Source: an uncultured Altererythrobacter sp. (GTDB taxonomy: Bacteria > Pseudomonadota > Alphaproteobacteria > Sphingomonadales > Sphingomonadaceae). Taken from it: a DNA stretch of 35,321 nucleotides. Each line of letters begins with the position of its first letter. The first letter of the stretch is position 1. The stretch spans positions 1 to 35,321 of the forward strand of contig CALLIO010000117.1 in the NCBI GenBank assembly GCA_938009055.1, written 5' to 3'. The notes beneath the pieces were generated by a model. The model saw only the letters and a list, made by a program, of their open reading frames with translations. It was not told where the DNA came from and did not search any database. Positions 25,505 through 31,598 of this stretch are shown piece after piece. Position numbers and translations under genes: made by a program.

Positions 25505-26521
25505 GTGGCATCCCCACTTACCCCGCTAAAACTTGACGAAGCGACGCGTAGGCGCGTCAAAATCCTCTTCATCGCCAAAAATGCGCTGTGGGATGGAAAG
25601 TTTCACGAGGCTGATGGCAACCATGCCTTTTATCACCGCGAGATGCGCGAAGTGCTCGAAGGTTTGGGATTAAACCTTCAGGTGGAAGACAATTTCGAAG
25701 TTCTGTTCGACAAGCCGGATGTGGATTTCGTCTTACCACTGCTCAACCGAGCGGGCTTCTTCAATTCCGAAATGCTGCTGCCTTTGTTGTGCGAGCGTGC
25801 AGGCATTCCTTATCTTGGCGCAAGCCCCATTCTGCGCGGTCTATCGGATGACAAACATCTGGCCAAACGCGCCGCCCAAGAGGCCGATGTGCCAACCGCG
25901 CCATGGGCGATCTATCGTGCGGGAGCCCCTATTGAAGAAGCGAAATGCCCCAAGGCGGATCGCTATGTCATCAAACCCAATGCATCCTCGGCCAGTTGGG
26001 GCGTTGGCGATGCAAGTGATTGGGCAGGCGTGAAAGAAGCGATCCTTCGCATCCATAATGACGAGGCAAACGGCGGACAGGACGCTTTGGTCGAGCCCTT
26101 CATCGACGGCAGCGATGTCGAAGTGCCGGTTGTCACTATCAATGGTGAGCCGCAAATTTTACCGATGATGATTTTTCGCCAAGCTGATCCATCGCATCTG
26201 CGCACTTATCAGGAAAAGCGCGATTTGGTTGACCGCAGCCAGAAATACTCGCTCGATCCGTTCGAGGATGAAGCGATGGTTGCGAAGATTGACGCGCTGA
26301 CCCGCAAGGCTTGGGAGGAATACCGCCCGTTCGACTATGGCCGCTTCGAATTCCGTGTGAATGAGGAAACCGGCGAAGTGACGTTCCTCGAGCTTAATCT
26401 CAATTGCAATTTGTGGTCGCAAAAGGTGTTTGGCCGCGCGGCGCAATTGGCAGGATGGACGCAAGTGCAGCTGATCGAAACGATCTTGGCCGAGGGGCTG
26501 CGTCGGCACGGATTGCTATAA
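25505..26521 (+). CDS. ATP-grasp ligase of the D-alanine-D-alanine ligase family
   Basis: This 338-residue ATP-grasp enzyme joins a carboxylate to an amine at the cost of ATP. Visible parts are the N-terminal RVKILFIAKNALWDGKFHEA, PLLNRAGFFNSEMLLPLLC, GIPYLGASPILRGLSDDKHL, the ATP-site lysine in YVIKPNASSASWGVGDASD, the acidic EPFIDGSDVEVPVVTINGE, and the metal-binding end VTFLELNLNCNLWSQ. The general plan matches Ddl, but the final motif reads NLNCNLW where Ddl has a Asn-Pro-Gly type end, so it is likely not the housekeeping ligase. I set the start at GTG 25505, which has AGGAAAGG upstream and places the domain start normally; the long open frame further upstream covers the divergent gene. 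Its partner is probably the divergent PLP enzyme. Confidence 0.8.
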   Translation: MASPLTPLKLDEATRRRVKILFIAKNALWDGKFHEADGNHAFYHREMREVLEGLGLNLQVEDNFEVLFDKPDVDFVLPLLNRAGFFNSEMLLPLLCERAGIPYLGASPILRGLSDDKHLAKRAAQEADVPTAPWAIYRAGAPIEEAKCPKADRYVIKPNASSASWGVGDASDWAGVKEAILRIHNDEANGGQDALVEPFIDGSDVEVPVVTINGEPQILPMMIFRQADPSHLRTYQEKRDLVDRSQKYSLDPFEDEAMVAKIDALTRKAWEEYRPFDYGRFEFRVNEETGEVTFLELNLNCNLWSQKVFGRAAQLAGWTQVQLIETILAEGLRRHGLL

Positions 26522-26587
26522 GGCTGGCTGCATTTGCAGGCGCTAATTACCAAAAATGGCCGCTAAGACGATTAGGGATTAGGTTCT

Positions 26588-26611
26588 TTGACAAAATGCT
26601 GTTAGTAGCAT
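26588..26611 (+). promoter_or_regulatory. TTGACA box with adjoining inverted repeat upstream of csp
   Basis: A perfect -35-like TTGACA lies at 26588-26593, followed by ATGCT (26596-26600) and AGCAT (26607-26611) as a five-base inverted repeat. No good -10 hexamer follows at standard spacing, so promoter status is uncertain. It lies about 170 bases before the cold-shock gene, which would leave a long leader as in other csp genes. Confidence 0.25.
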
Positions 26612-26728
26612 CTCCGCTGACGTCGAAATTTGCGACGGACTTCGGATTGTGACGATCGCCGCTTGCTTTCATTAGCCCCGGCGCAAACCAGACTACGACT
26701 TCCTTTCTTCGGACGATTTGATGCACGA

Positions 26729-26751
26729 CCACTCCGCATTTTGCGGTGTGG
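26729..26751 (+). promoter_or_regulatory. Leader hairpin of the cold-shock gene
   Basis: CCACTCCGCA (26729-26738) pairs with TGCGGTGTGG (26742-26751) with one mismatch, around a TTT loop, and CAATTTTCG follows. It ends 29 bases before the csp ATG. It could be a temperature-responsive or attenuator-like structure in the leader; this is inferred from position and the known habit of csp mRNAs. Confidence 0.4.
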
Positions 26752-26780
26752 CAATTTTCGCGTTCTCGAAAGGAACCACC

Positions 26781-26993
26781 ATGAGTAAAACTGGCACAGT
26801 AAAATTCTTCAACACCGACAAAGGCTACGGCTTCATTCAACCTGACGATGGTTCGAGCGATAGCTTCGTACACATCAGCGCCGTTCAGGCCGCTGGTATG
26901 CAGACGCTCGATAAAGACCAGCGTCTCAACTACGAAGTTGAAACCGGCAACAATGGCAAAGCCAGCGCGGTGAACCTGTCCGCTGCTGACTAA
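26781..26993 (+). CDS. Cold-shock protein, CspA family
   Basis: This 70-residue single cold-shock domain binds single-stranded nucleic acid and acts as an RNA chaperone. The sequence shows TGTVKFFNTDKGYGFIQPDDG with RNP1 (KGYGFI), and RNP2 in SDSFVHISAVQAAG. LNYEVETGNNGKASAVNL is the normal end. I took the ATG at 26781, preceded by AAAGGA; an upstream in-frame start would add a 21-residue tail that does not belong to the fold. It is monocistronic with a long leader. Confidence 0.95.
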   Translation: MSKTGTVKFFNTDKGYGFIQPDDGSSDSFVHISAVQAAGMQTLDKDQRLNYEVETGNNGKASAVNLSAAD

Positions 26994-27009
26994 CGGGCTA
27001 AATTCGTTT

Positions 27010-27045
27010 CCTGCCGCTTGTATGCGTTACGCTGCGAGCGGCAGG
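27010..27045 (+). repeat. Perfect 9-bp inverted repeat downstream of csp
   Basis: CCTGCCGCT (27010-27018) and AGCGGCAGG (27037-27045) are perfect complements around an 18-base loop, 17 bases after the csp stop. There is no T-run after it, so it is not a standard intrinsic terminator. It may be a 3' stabilising structure or a terminator helped by Rho. Confidence 0.5.
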
Positions 27046-27105
27046 TGCGACCTACGATAAGAAGATGCTGGTGAGCGCACACGCCAGCGAAAAACGGCGC
27101 CCCAA

Positions 27106-27849
27106 TTAAGCGGGCACCTGTGCTCCCTTCCAATCGAACACCTTGCCGCTGTCATCGGGCGAGGAGCGCTCAATCACATCCAGCAGCGCACTTGCCGAAA
27201 CCTGCGGCGTCAACAATTGCCCATCGCGCAGCCCCTTTTGAAAGGGCTGCGACAAGGCGGTGTCGACGGTTCCTGGATGCAAGCCCAGAACCACAGCTTG
27301 GGGATGCGTGCGGCCAAGTTCGAGCGCAAAATTCTTAAGCAGCATGGTGAGCGCCGCCTTCGAAGCGCGGTAGCTGTGCCAGCCCCCCAACCCATTATCG
27401 CTGATCGAACCGACCCGCGCCGATAATGCGGCAAAAACGCTGCGCTTGTCGCGTGCGAAGAGCGGCAACATATGCTTGGCAATCAGCGCCGGGCCAATCG
27501 TATTGAGCGCCAGCGTTTCCGCCATCGTGCCGCTATCAAGGCGCTTGTAAGAACGCTCTGGCCCACTGCCATTCTCAAGCGTCAGAACTCCGCTGGCGAC
27601 CACGACAAGCTCGGGCGGCTCGTCGCGCATCCTTTCAGCGGCATCGGCAATACTTGCCTCATTGGTCAGATCGAAGGCGAAGGGCACAGCGCCTTCGATC
27701 GCGCCGCCACTGCGCGAACCCGCATAGATGCGTCCGCATCCTCTGGCGATGAGTCCAGCCAGCAATGCAGCACCAATCCCCCCGCTCACGCCAAAAATCG
27801 CGGCGCTCTTGGGCCATGGCTGACCCTGATTTTCTACTTCATCGGACAA
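27106..27849 (-). CDS. Short-chain dehydrogenase/reductase (CsgA/C-factor-like)
   Basis: This 247-residue SDR has the cofactor motif AAIFGVSGGIGAALLAGLIA, an acidic FDLTNEASIADAAERM, LALNTIGPALIAKHMLPLF and a catalytic YxxxK in GGWHSYRASKAALTMLLKN, with the serine in ALSARVGSISDN. LGLHPGTVDTALSQPFQKG follows. The family resemblance is to C-factor/CsgA-like SDRs; the substrate is unknown. The likely start is TTG at 27849, with GAGG eight bases upstream; the first ATG would remove the cofactor motif. It is divergent from sdhB and from the small open frame at 27950. Confidence 0.83.
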   Translation of the reverse strand: MSDEVENQGQPWPKSAAIFGVSGGIGAALLAGLIARGCGRIYAGSRSGGAIEGAVPFAFDLTNEASIADAAERMRDEPPELVVVASGVLTLENGSGPERSYKRLDSGTMAETLALNTIGPALIAKHMLPLFARDKRSVFAALSARVGSISDNGLGGWHSYRASKAALTMLLKNFALELGRTHPQAVVLGLHPGTVDTALSQPFQKGLRDGQLLTPQVSASALLDVIERSSPDDSGKVFDWKGAQVPA

Positions 27850-27949
27850 CGGTAAAACCTCAGTGTATCAGACAGCATCCTATCAATTTTTTCGCGCGAT
27901 ATTGCGCGTCAAGGAGGGCCTGCGCGCTCTTGCTTTTAGGGAGTGACGT

Positions 27950-28054
27950 ATGTGTGTCCAACATTTGGACCAAAAGCTAGTGCACAGCGCTCAAGCCACC
28001 TCTCAAAATGCTCAACAGCTCAAGCTTGCCCTCGCCGCCCAATTCGCTAGATAG
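27950..28054 (+). CDS. Possible small protein or leader peptide upstream of sdhB
   Basis: An ATG at 27950 opens a 34-codon frame, MCVQHLDQKLVHSAQATSQN and then a Gln/Ala/Leu-rich end, stopping at TAG 28052-28054. AGGGAGTG lies just upstream at good spacing. It ends 26 bases before sdhB. The peptide is helix-prone and Gln-rich but has no recognised family. It may be a chance frame; the ribosome-binding site is the only support. Confidence 0.25.
   Translation: MCVQHLDQKLVHSAQATSQNAQQLKLALAAQFAR
27956..27970. repeat. 15-base palindrome GTCCAA-CAT-TTGGAC
   Basis: GTCCAA (27956-27961) and TTGGAC (27965-27970) flank CAT as a perfect inverted repeat in the region upstream of sdhB, inside the small open frame at 27950. 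It has the form of a dimeric-regulator operator, but no regulator can be named. Confidence 0.3.
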
Positions 28055-28080
28055 AAGCAGCGCAAAATACAGGATCGATC

Positions 28081-28863
28081 ATGGCGACATTCACGCTTCC
28101 AAAGAATTCCAAGATCAACAAGACCGGCAATGTCCACAAGACGGACGGTTCCGGCACGGTCAAGAAGTTCAAAATCTATCGCTTCGATCCCGATAGCGGC
28201 GAAAATCCGCGCTATGATACGTTCGAGATTGACCTCGATGAATGCGGTCCGATGGTTCTGGATGCTTTGTTCAAGATCAAGAACGAAGTCGACCCGACGC
28301 TAACCTTCCGCCGCTCCTGCCGCGAGGGGATTTGCGGCTCTTGCGCGATGAATATGAATGGCAAGAACGGGCTGGCTTGTACGACTGCCATCGAAGATTT
28401 GTCGGGCGCGGTGCAGATCACGCCGCTGCCGCATATGGATGTGATTAAGGATCTCGTTCCTGATTTCACCCATTTCTATGCGCAATATGCCTCGATCCGC
28501 CCTTGGCTGCAGACGGTATCGACCACGCCTTCGGGCAAGGAACGGCTGCAATCGCCTGAGCAACGCGAGCAATTGGATGGGCTTTACGAGTGCATTTTGT
28601 GTGCATGCTGCTCTACCTCATGCCCGTCTTACTGGTGGAATTCGGGCAAGTTCCTTGGCCCTGCGATCCTGCTCCAAGCCTATCGTTGGCTGGCCGATAG
28701 CCGCGATGAAATGACAGGCGAGCGCCTCAACGAATTGGAAGACCCTTTCCGCCTTTACCGCTGCCACACGATTATGAATTGTGCGAATGTCTGCCCCAAA
28801 GGGCTTTCTCCCGCCAAGGCGATTGCAGAAACCAAGAAGATGATGGCCGAGCGCCAGATCTAG
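28081..28863 (+). CDS. sdhB: Succinate dehydrogenase iron-sulfur subunit
   Basis: SdhB carries electrons from the flavoprotein SdhA to quinone at the inner membrane (TCA cycle, complex II). The 260-residue protein has the [2Fe-2S] ligands in FRRSCREGICGSCAMN and the later Cys in LACTTAI, then the [4Fe-4S] and [3Fe-4S] ligands in ECILCACCSTSCPSYWW and CHTIMNCANVCPKGLSP. AGGA precedes the ATG. The other subunits, sdhC, sdhD and sdhA, are not next to it: upstream is a divergent SDR gene. Downstream are a PaaI-type thioesterase and zapE, so its operon is sdhB-paaI-zapE here. Confidence 0.97.
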   Translation: MATFTLPKNSKINKTGNVHKTDGSGTVKKFKIYRFDPDSGENPRYDTFEIDLDECGPMVLDALFKIKNEVDPTLTFRRSCREGICGSCAMNMNGKNGLACTTAIEDLSGAVQITPLPHMDVIKDLVPDFTHFYAQYASIRPWLQTVSTTPSGKERLQSPEQREQLDGLYECILCACCSTSCPSYWWNSGKFLGPAILLQAYRWLADSRDEMTGERLNELEDPFRLYRCHTIMNCANVCPKGLSPAKAIAETKKMMAERQI

Positions 28864-28880
28864 CCCGCGCAGGCCAGACC

Positions 28881-29336
28881 ATGGCGAAGAAGGACGAGGT
28901 TTTCGACCATTCCCCCTGCCCCGATAATCCGGGTTGGCATCGCTGGGATCTAAAGGACGAGACGATCTTCAATGGCGCTGTGATGGGCAAGCTCATCACC
29001 CGCAAAGAAGGCGATTTCTGCCGTCTGCGGATGTTTCCCGAACGCCGTCACCTCAATCTGCAAGAGGTCATCCATGGCGCGGTCACACAGTCGCTGATCG
29101 ACATATCGCTTTTCACCGCGATGCATACGCTGGGCAGCGGCAATGCTGGCCCATCAGTTACGCTAGAAATATCGACCCAGTTTGTTGGCGCAGGAAAAGG
29201 CGATCGTCCGCTCGATGCCGTCACGGAAATCATGCGCGAGACCGGCAAGCTCGCCTTTATCCGCGGGACAGTGGTGCAAGAAGACGAAACCGTCGCTGCC
29301 TTTTCCGGCATTGTGCGCAAGTTCACTCCACGATGA
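28881..29336 (+). CDS. PaaI-family hotdog thioesterase
   Basis: This 151-residue hotdog-fold protein probably hydrolyses acyl-CoA thioesters. LQEVIHGAVTQSLIDISLFTAM contains the His-Gly and Asp pattern of the PaaI group, followed by SVTLEISTQFVGAGKGDRPL and FIRGTVVQEDETVAAFSGIV. The start at 28881 lies 17 bases after the sdhB stop with a weak AGG; the stop overlaps the zapE start as ATGA, showing coupling. The actual acyl substrate is unknown. Confidence 0.85.
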   Translation: MAKKDEVFDHSPCPDNPGWHRWDLKDETIFNGAVMGKLITRKEGDFCRLRMFPERRHLNLQEVIHGAVTQSLIDISLFTAMHTLGSGNAGPSVTLEISTQFVGAGKGDRPLDAVTEIMRETGKLAFIRGTVVQEDETVAAFSGIVRKFTPR

Positions 29337-30460
29337 GCGGTATCACCCAGCGTTATGAGGAATTGATCGCAGCCGGTGAATTGCAGCGCGATCCCGACCA
29401 GCAGGTCGCCATTGCCGAGTTGATGGTATTGCAACGCTCGCTTGAAACGGCGCAATCCAAAGGCTTGTTCGGACAATTGTTCGGCGCCAAACCCAATCGC
29501 CATTACGGCATTTACATGTGGGGCGGTGTCGGGCGCGGAAAGTCGATGCTGATGGATCTGTTCCATGAAACGCTTGCCATCAAGGCCAAGCGCCGCGTCC
29601 ATTTCCACGCCTTTATGCAAGAGGTGCACGCCCGGCTGCGCGATGAGCGCAAAAAGGAAAGTGGCGATCCGATCCCGCCGGTCGCCGCCGCGCTTGCGCA
29701 AGATCTTGAATGTCTCAATTTCGACGAGATGGTCGTGACCAACTCCGCCGATGCGATGATTATGAGCCGGCTCTTCCGCGCGCTGATCGAAGATGAGGGC
29801 GTGGCGATTGTCACAACGTCAAACCGTCCGCCCAGCGATCTTTACAAGGACGGGCTCAACCGCGAACATTTCCTGCCCTTTATCGATTTGATCGAGGAAC
29901 GTCTGTCGATCCTTCCACTCAATGGGCCGCTCGACTACCGGCTCGACCGGCTGGGCGATATCGACAGTTGGCATACCCCCTTGGGCGATGCGGCGACCGC
30001 TCAGGTACGAGAGGCCTTTTTCCGGCTCACCGATTATAAGCCCGAAGACGCCGAACATGTCCCAAGCGAAGAGTTAGAGATCAGCGCTGGCCGCACAATG
30101 CATGTGCCCAAAAGTCTGAAAGGGGTTGGCGTCTTCTCTTTCAAACGCCTATGCGCCGAAGCCCGCGGTGCGCCGGATTATCTCGCCATTGCGCGCGCGT
30201 TTCATACCGTTGTGATTGTCGGCATCCCGCAAATGTCTAAAGAAATGCGCAATGAGGCAGCGCGCTTCGTTACGCTGATCGATGCGCTATACGAACATCG
30301 CGTCAAATTGTTCGCAACTGCCGAAGTCGAGCCGGAGGCGCTCTATCCCGCAGGCGATGGCGCTTTCGAATTCGAGCGCACTGTCAGTCGTTTAATGGAA
30401 ATGCAGAGCAGCGATTACATGGCGCTTGGCCATGGTGCAGAGCAAGCCGCCATCGCTTGA
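29333..30460 (+). CDS. zapE: Cell division ATPase ZapE (AFG1 family)
   Basis: This 375-residue P-loop ATPase resembles bacterial ZapE and mitochondrial AFG1. The Walker A motif is MWGGVGRGKSMLMDLF (Lys70, Ser71), the Walker B motif is CLNFDEMVV, and TTSNRPPSDLYKDGLNREH and FSFKRLCAEARGAPDYLAIA are family stretches. ZapE acts at the FtsZ ring in E. coli; the role here is by homology. The ATG at 29333 overlaps the thioesterase stop by four bases. Confidence 0.93.
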   Translation: MSGITQRYEELIAAGELQRDPDQQVAIAELMVLQRSLETAQSKGLFGQLFGAKPNRHYGIYMWGGVGRGKSMLMDLFHETLAIKAKRRVHFHAFMQEVHARLRDERKKESGDPIPPVAAALAQDLECLNFDEMVVTNSADAMIMSRLFRALIEDEGVAIVTTSNRPPSDLYKDGLNREHFLPFIDLIEERLSILPLNGPLDYRLDRLGDIDSWHTPLGDAATAQVREAFFRLTDYKPEDAEHVPSEELEISAGRTMHVPKSLKGVGVFSFKRLCAEARGAPDYLAIARAFHTVVIVGIPQMSKEMRNEAARFVTLIDALYEHRVKLFATAEVEPEALYPAGDGAFEFERTVSRLMEMQSSDYMALGHGAEQAAIA

Positions 30461-30469
30461 GAAAACCGG

Positions 30470-31537
30470 CTAGGCGACTTTTGCAGCCTCAGCGTGATCT
30501 GCCAGTCGGCGCTGGGCAGCCACCAGTCGGTTCATCACTTTCAGGTCATTTTCACGCAGCTTCAAAGCAGTATCCGCCCACAGTTCGGTAATCCGGTTGA
30601 GTTCATCGAGCTGCAAGTCCCAGCTGATCTTCATCGCTTTGCGCGAGCCGACAAGACCGGCGTGGCGCCGCTGCGATTTCTTGATGAAGTCGCGGCAAGC
30701 ATTGATCCCGTCTCCTGGCTCAGCAAGTTGATGGACAATCCCCAGATCATACATCTCTTCAGCCGTATAGGTCTGGTTCGAAACGATAATCCGGTCAGCC
30801 ATCGCACTGCCAAGCTTGCGTGAAAGCAGCGCATGGGCGCCCATCCCTGGGAAAAGGCCGAACATAACTTCGGGCAGGCCAAACGTCGCAGTTCGCTCGG
30901 CAATGATATAGTCAAAGGATAGCAAAGCTTCGAACCCACCACCAAGCGCAGCCCCCTGGACAAGGCCGACCGTCAGCATGTCCATGTTCAGCGTGTTGAT
31001 GTTGCGTTCAAGTATCCGGCAGCAGCGATGACCATAGCTGACCAAACCATCGCGGTCGCGCTCGCGGATCAATTGCTGGAACAGCGCGAGATCACCGCCA
31101 AAGCAGAACACATCTTTCGCACGGCTGCCCAAAATCAGATAGTTCAACGGCACTTTGTCTGGACCGAAACCGCTTTCGATCTGATCCTGCCAATTCTCAA
31201 AATCATGCAGCATGCTTGGCGTAAAGCTGGGCCGCGATTCGGGGTTCATGAAAGTCCACAAGGCGCGTTGCTGCTCGTCATAAAGAACGTCCAGCTCCTC
31301 AAGCTCAAAAAGCTTAGCAGGGATTGCTGCATGCAGAGCGCTCTCTGCAAACATCTCGTCATCGCCCGTAAGGGGGATCGCTCTATTGATTGCGCCGTCC
31401 ATCACTTCTTTTAGCTCGCTCCGCCCTTTATTGTCTGCGAACTCAATTCCACTCCGCGGGTCACTCGAACCTTTTGGAAGATGTGAAACGAAACTAGGCT
31501 CGCTGGCGGACGGTTTGCAAATGGAAAGATGTTTCAT
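30470..31537 (-). CDS. RpfF-like DSF synthase (crotonase-fold enoyl-CoA hydratase/thioesterase)
   Basis: The C-terminal 270 residues closely match RpfF, the enzyme that makes DSF-family cis-2-enoic fatty-acid signals. Shared stretches include CFGGDLALFQQLIRERDR, LVQGAALGGGFEALLS, TFGLPEVMFGLFPGMGAHA and ITELWADTALKL. The two catalytic glutamates of RpfF correspond to Glu203 (GGGFEA) and Glu223 (GLPEV), with the same spacing of 20. The first 60-70 residues are unlike RpfF and unlike the rest in composition, so the true start may be an ATG at 31402 (310 residues) or 31354 (294 residues), near the usual RpfF length of about 290. No start has a strong ribosome-binding site. It lies behind the XrtA amidotransferase on the same strand (gap about 61 bases); no RpfC/RpfG/RpfR gene is in the window. 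Confidence 0.83.
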   Translation of the reverse strand: MKHLSICKPSASEPSFVSHLPKGSSDPRSGIEFADNKGRSELKEVMDGAINRAIPLTGDDEMFAESALHAAIPAKLFELEELDVLYDEQQRALWTFMNPESRPSFTPSMLHDFENWQDQIESGFGPDKVPLNYLILGSRAKDVFCFGGDLALFQQLIRERDRDGLVSYGHRCCRILERNINTLNMDMLTVGLVQGAALGGGFEALLSFDYIIAERTATFGLPEVMFGLFPGMGAHALLSRKLGSAMADRIIVSNQTYTAEEMYDLGIVHQLAEPGDGINACRDFIKKSQRRHAGLVGSRKAMKISWDLQLDELNRITELWADTALKLRENDLKVMNRLVAAQRRLADHAEAAKVA

Positions 31538-31598
31538 GCGGTTAAACGAGTCTCATTTCGGGCCAATGGATAGTTAACAGCCCAATGAGAATTTCGTT

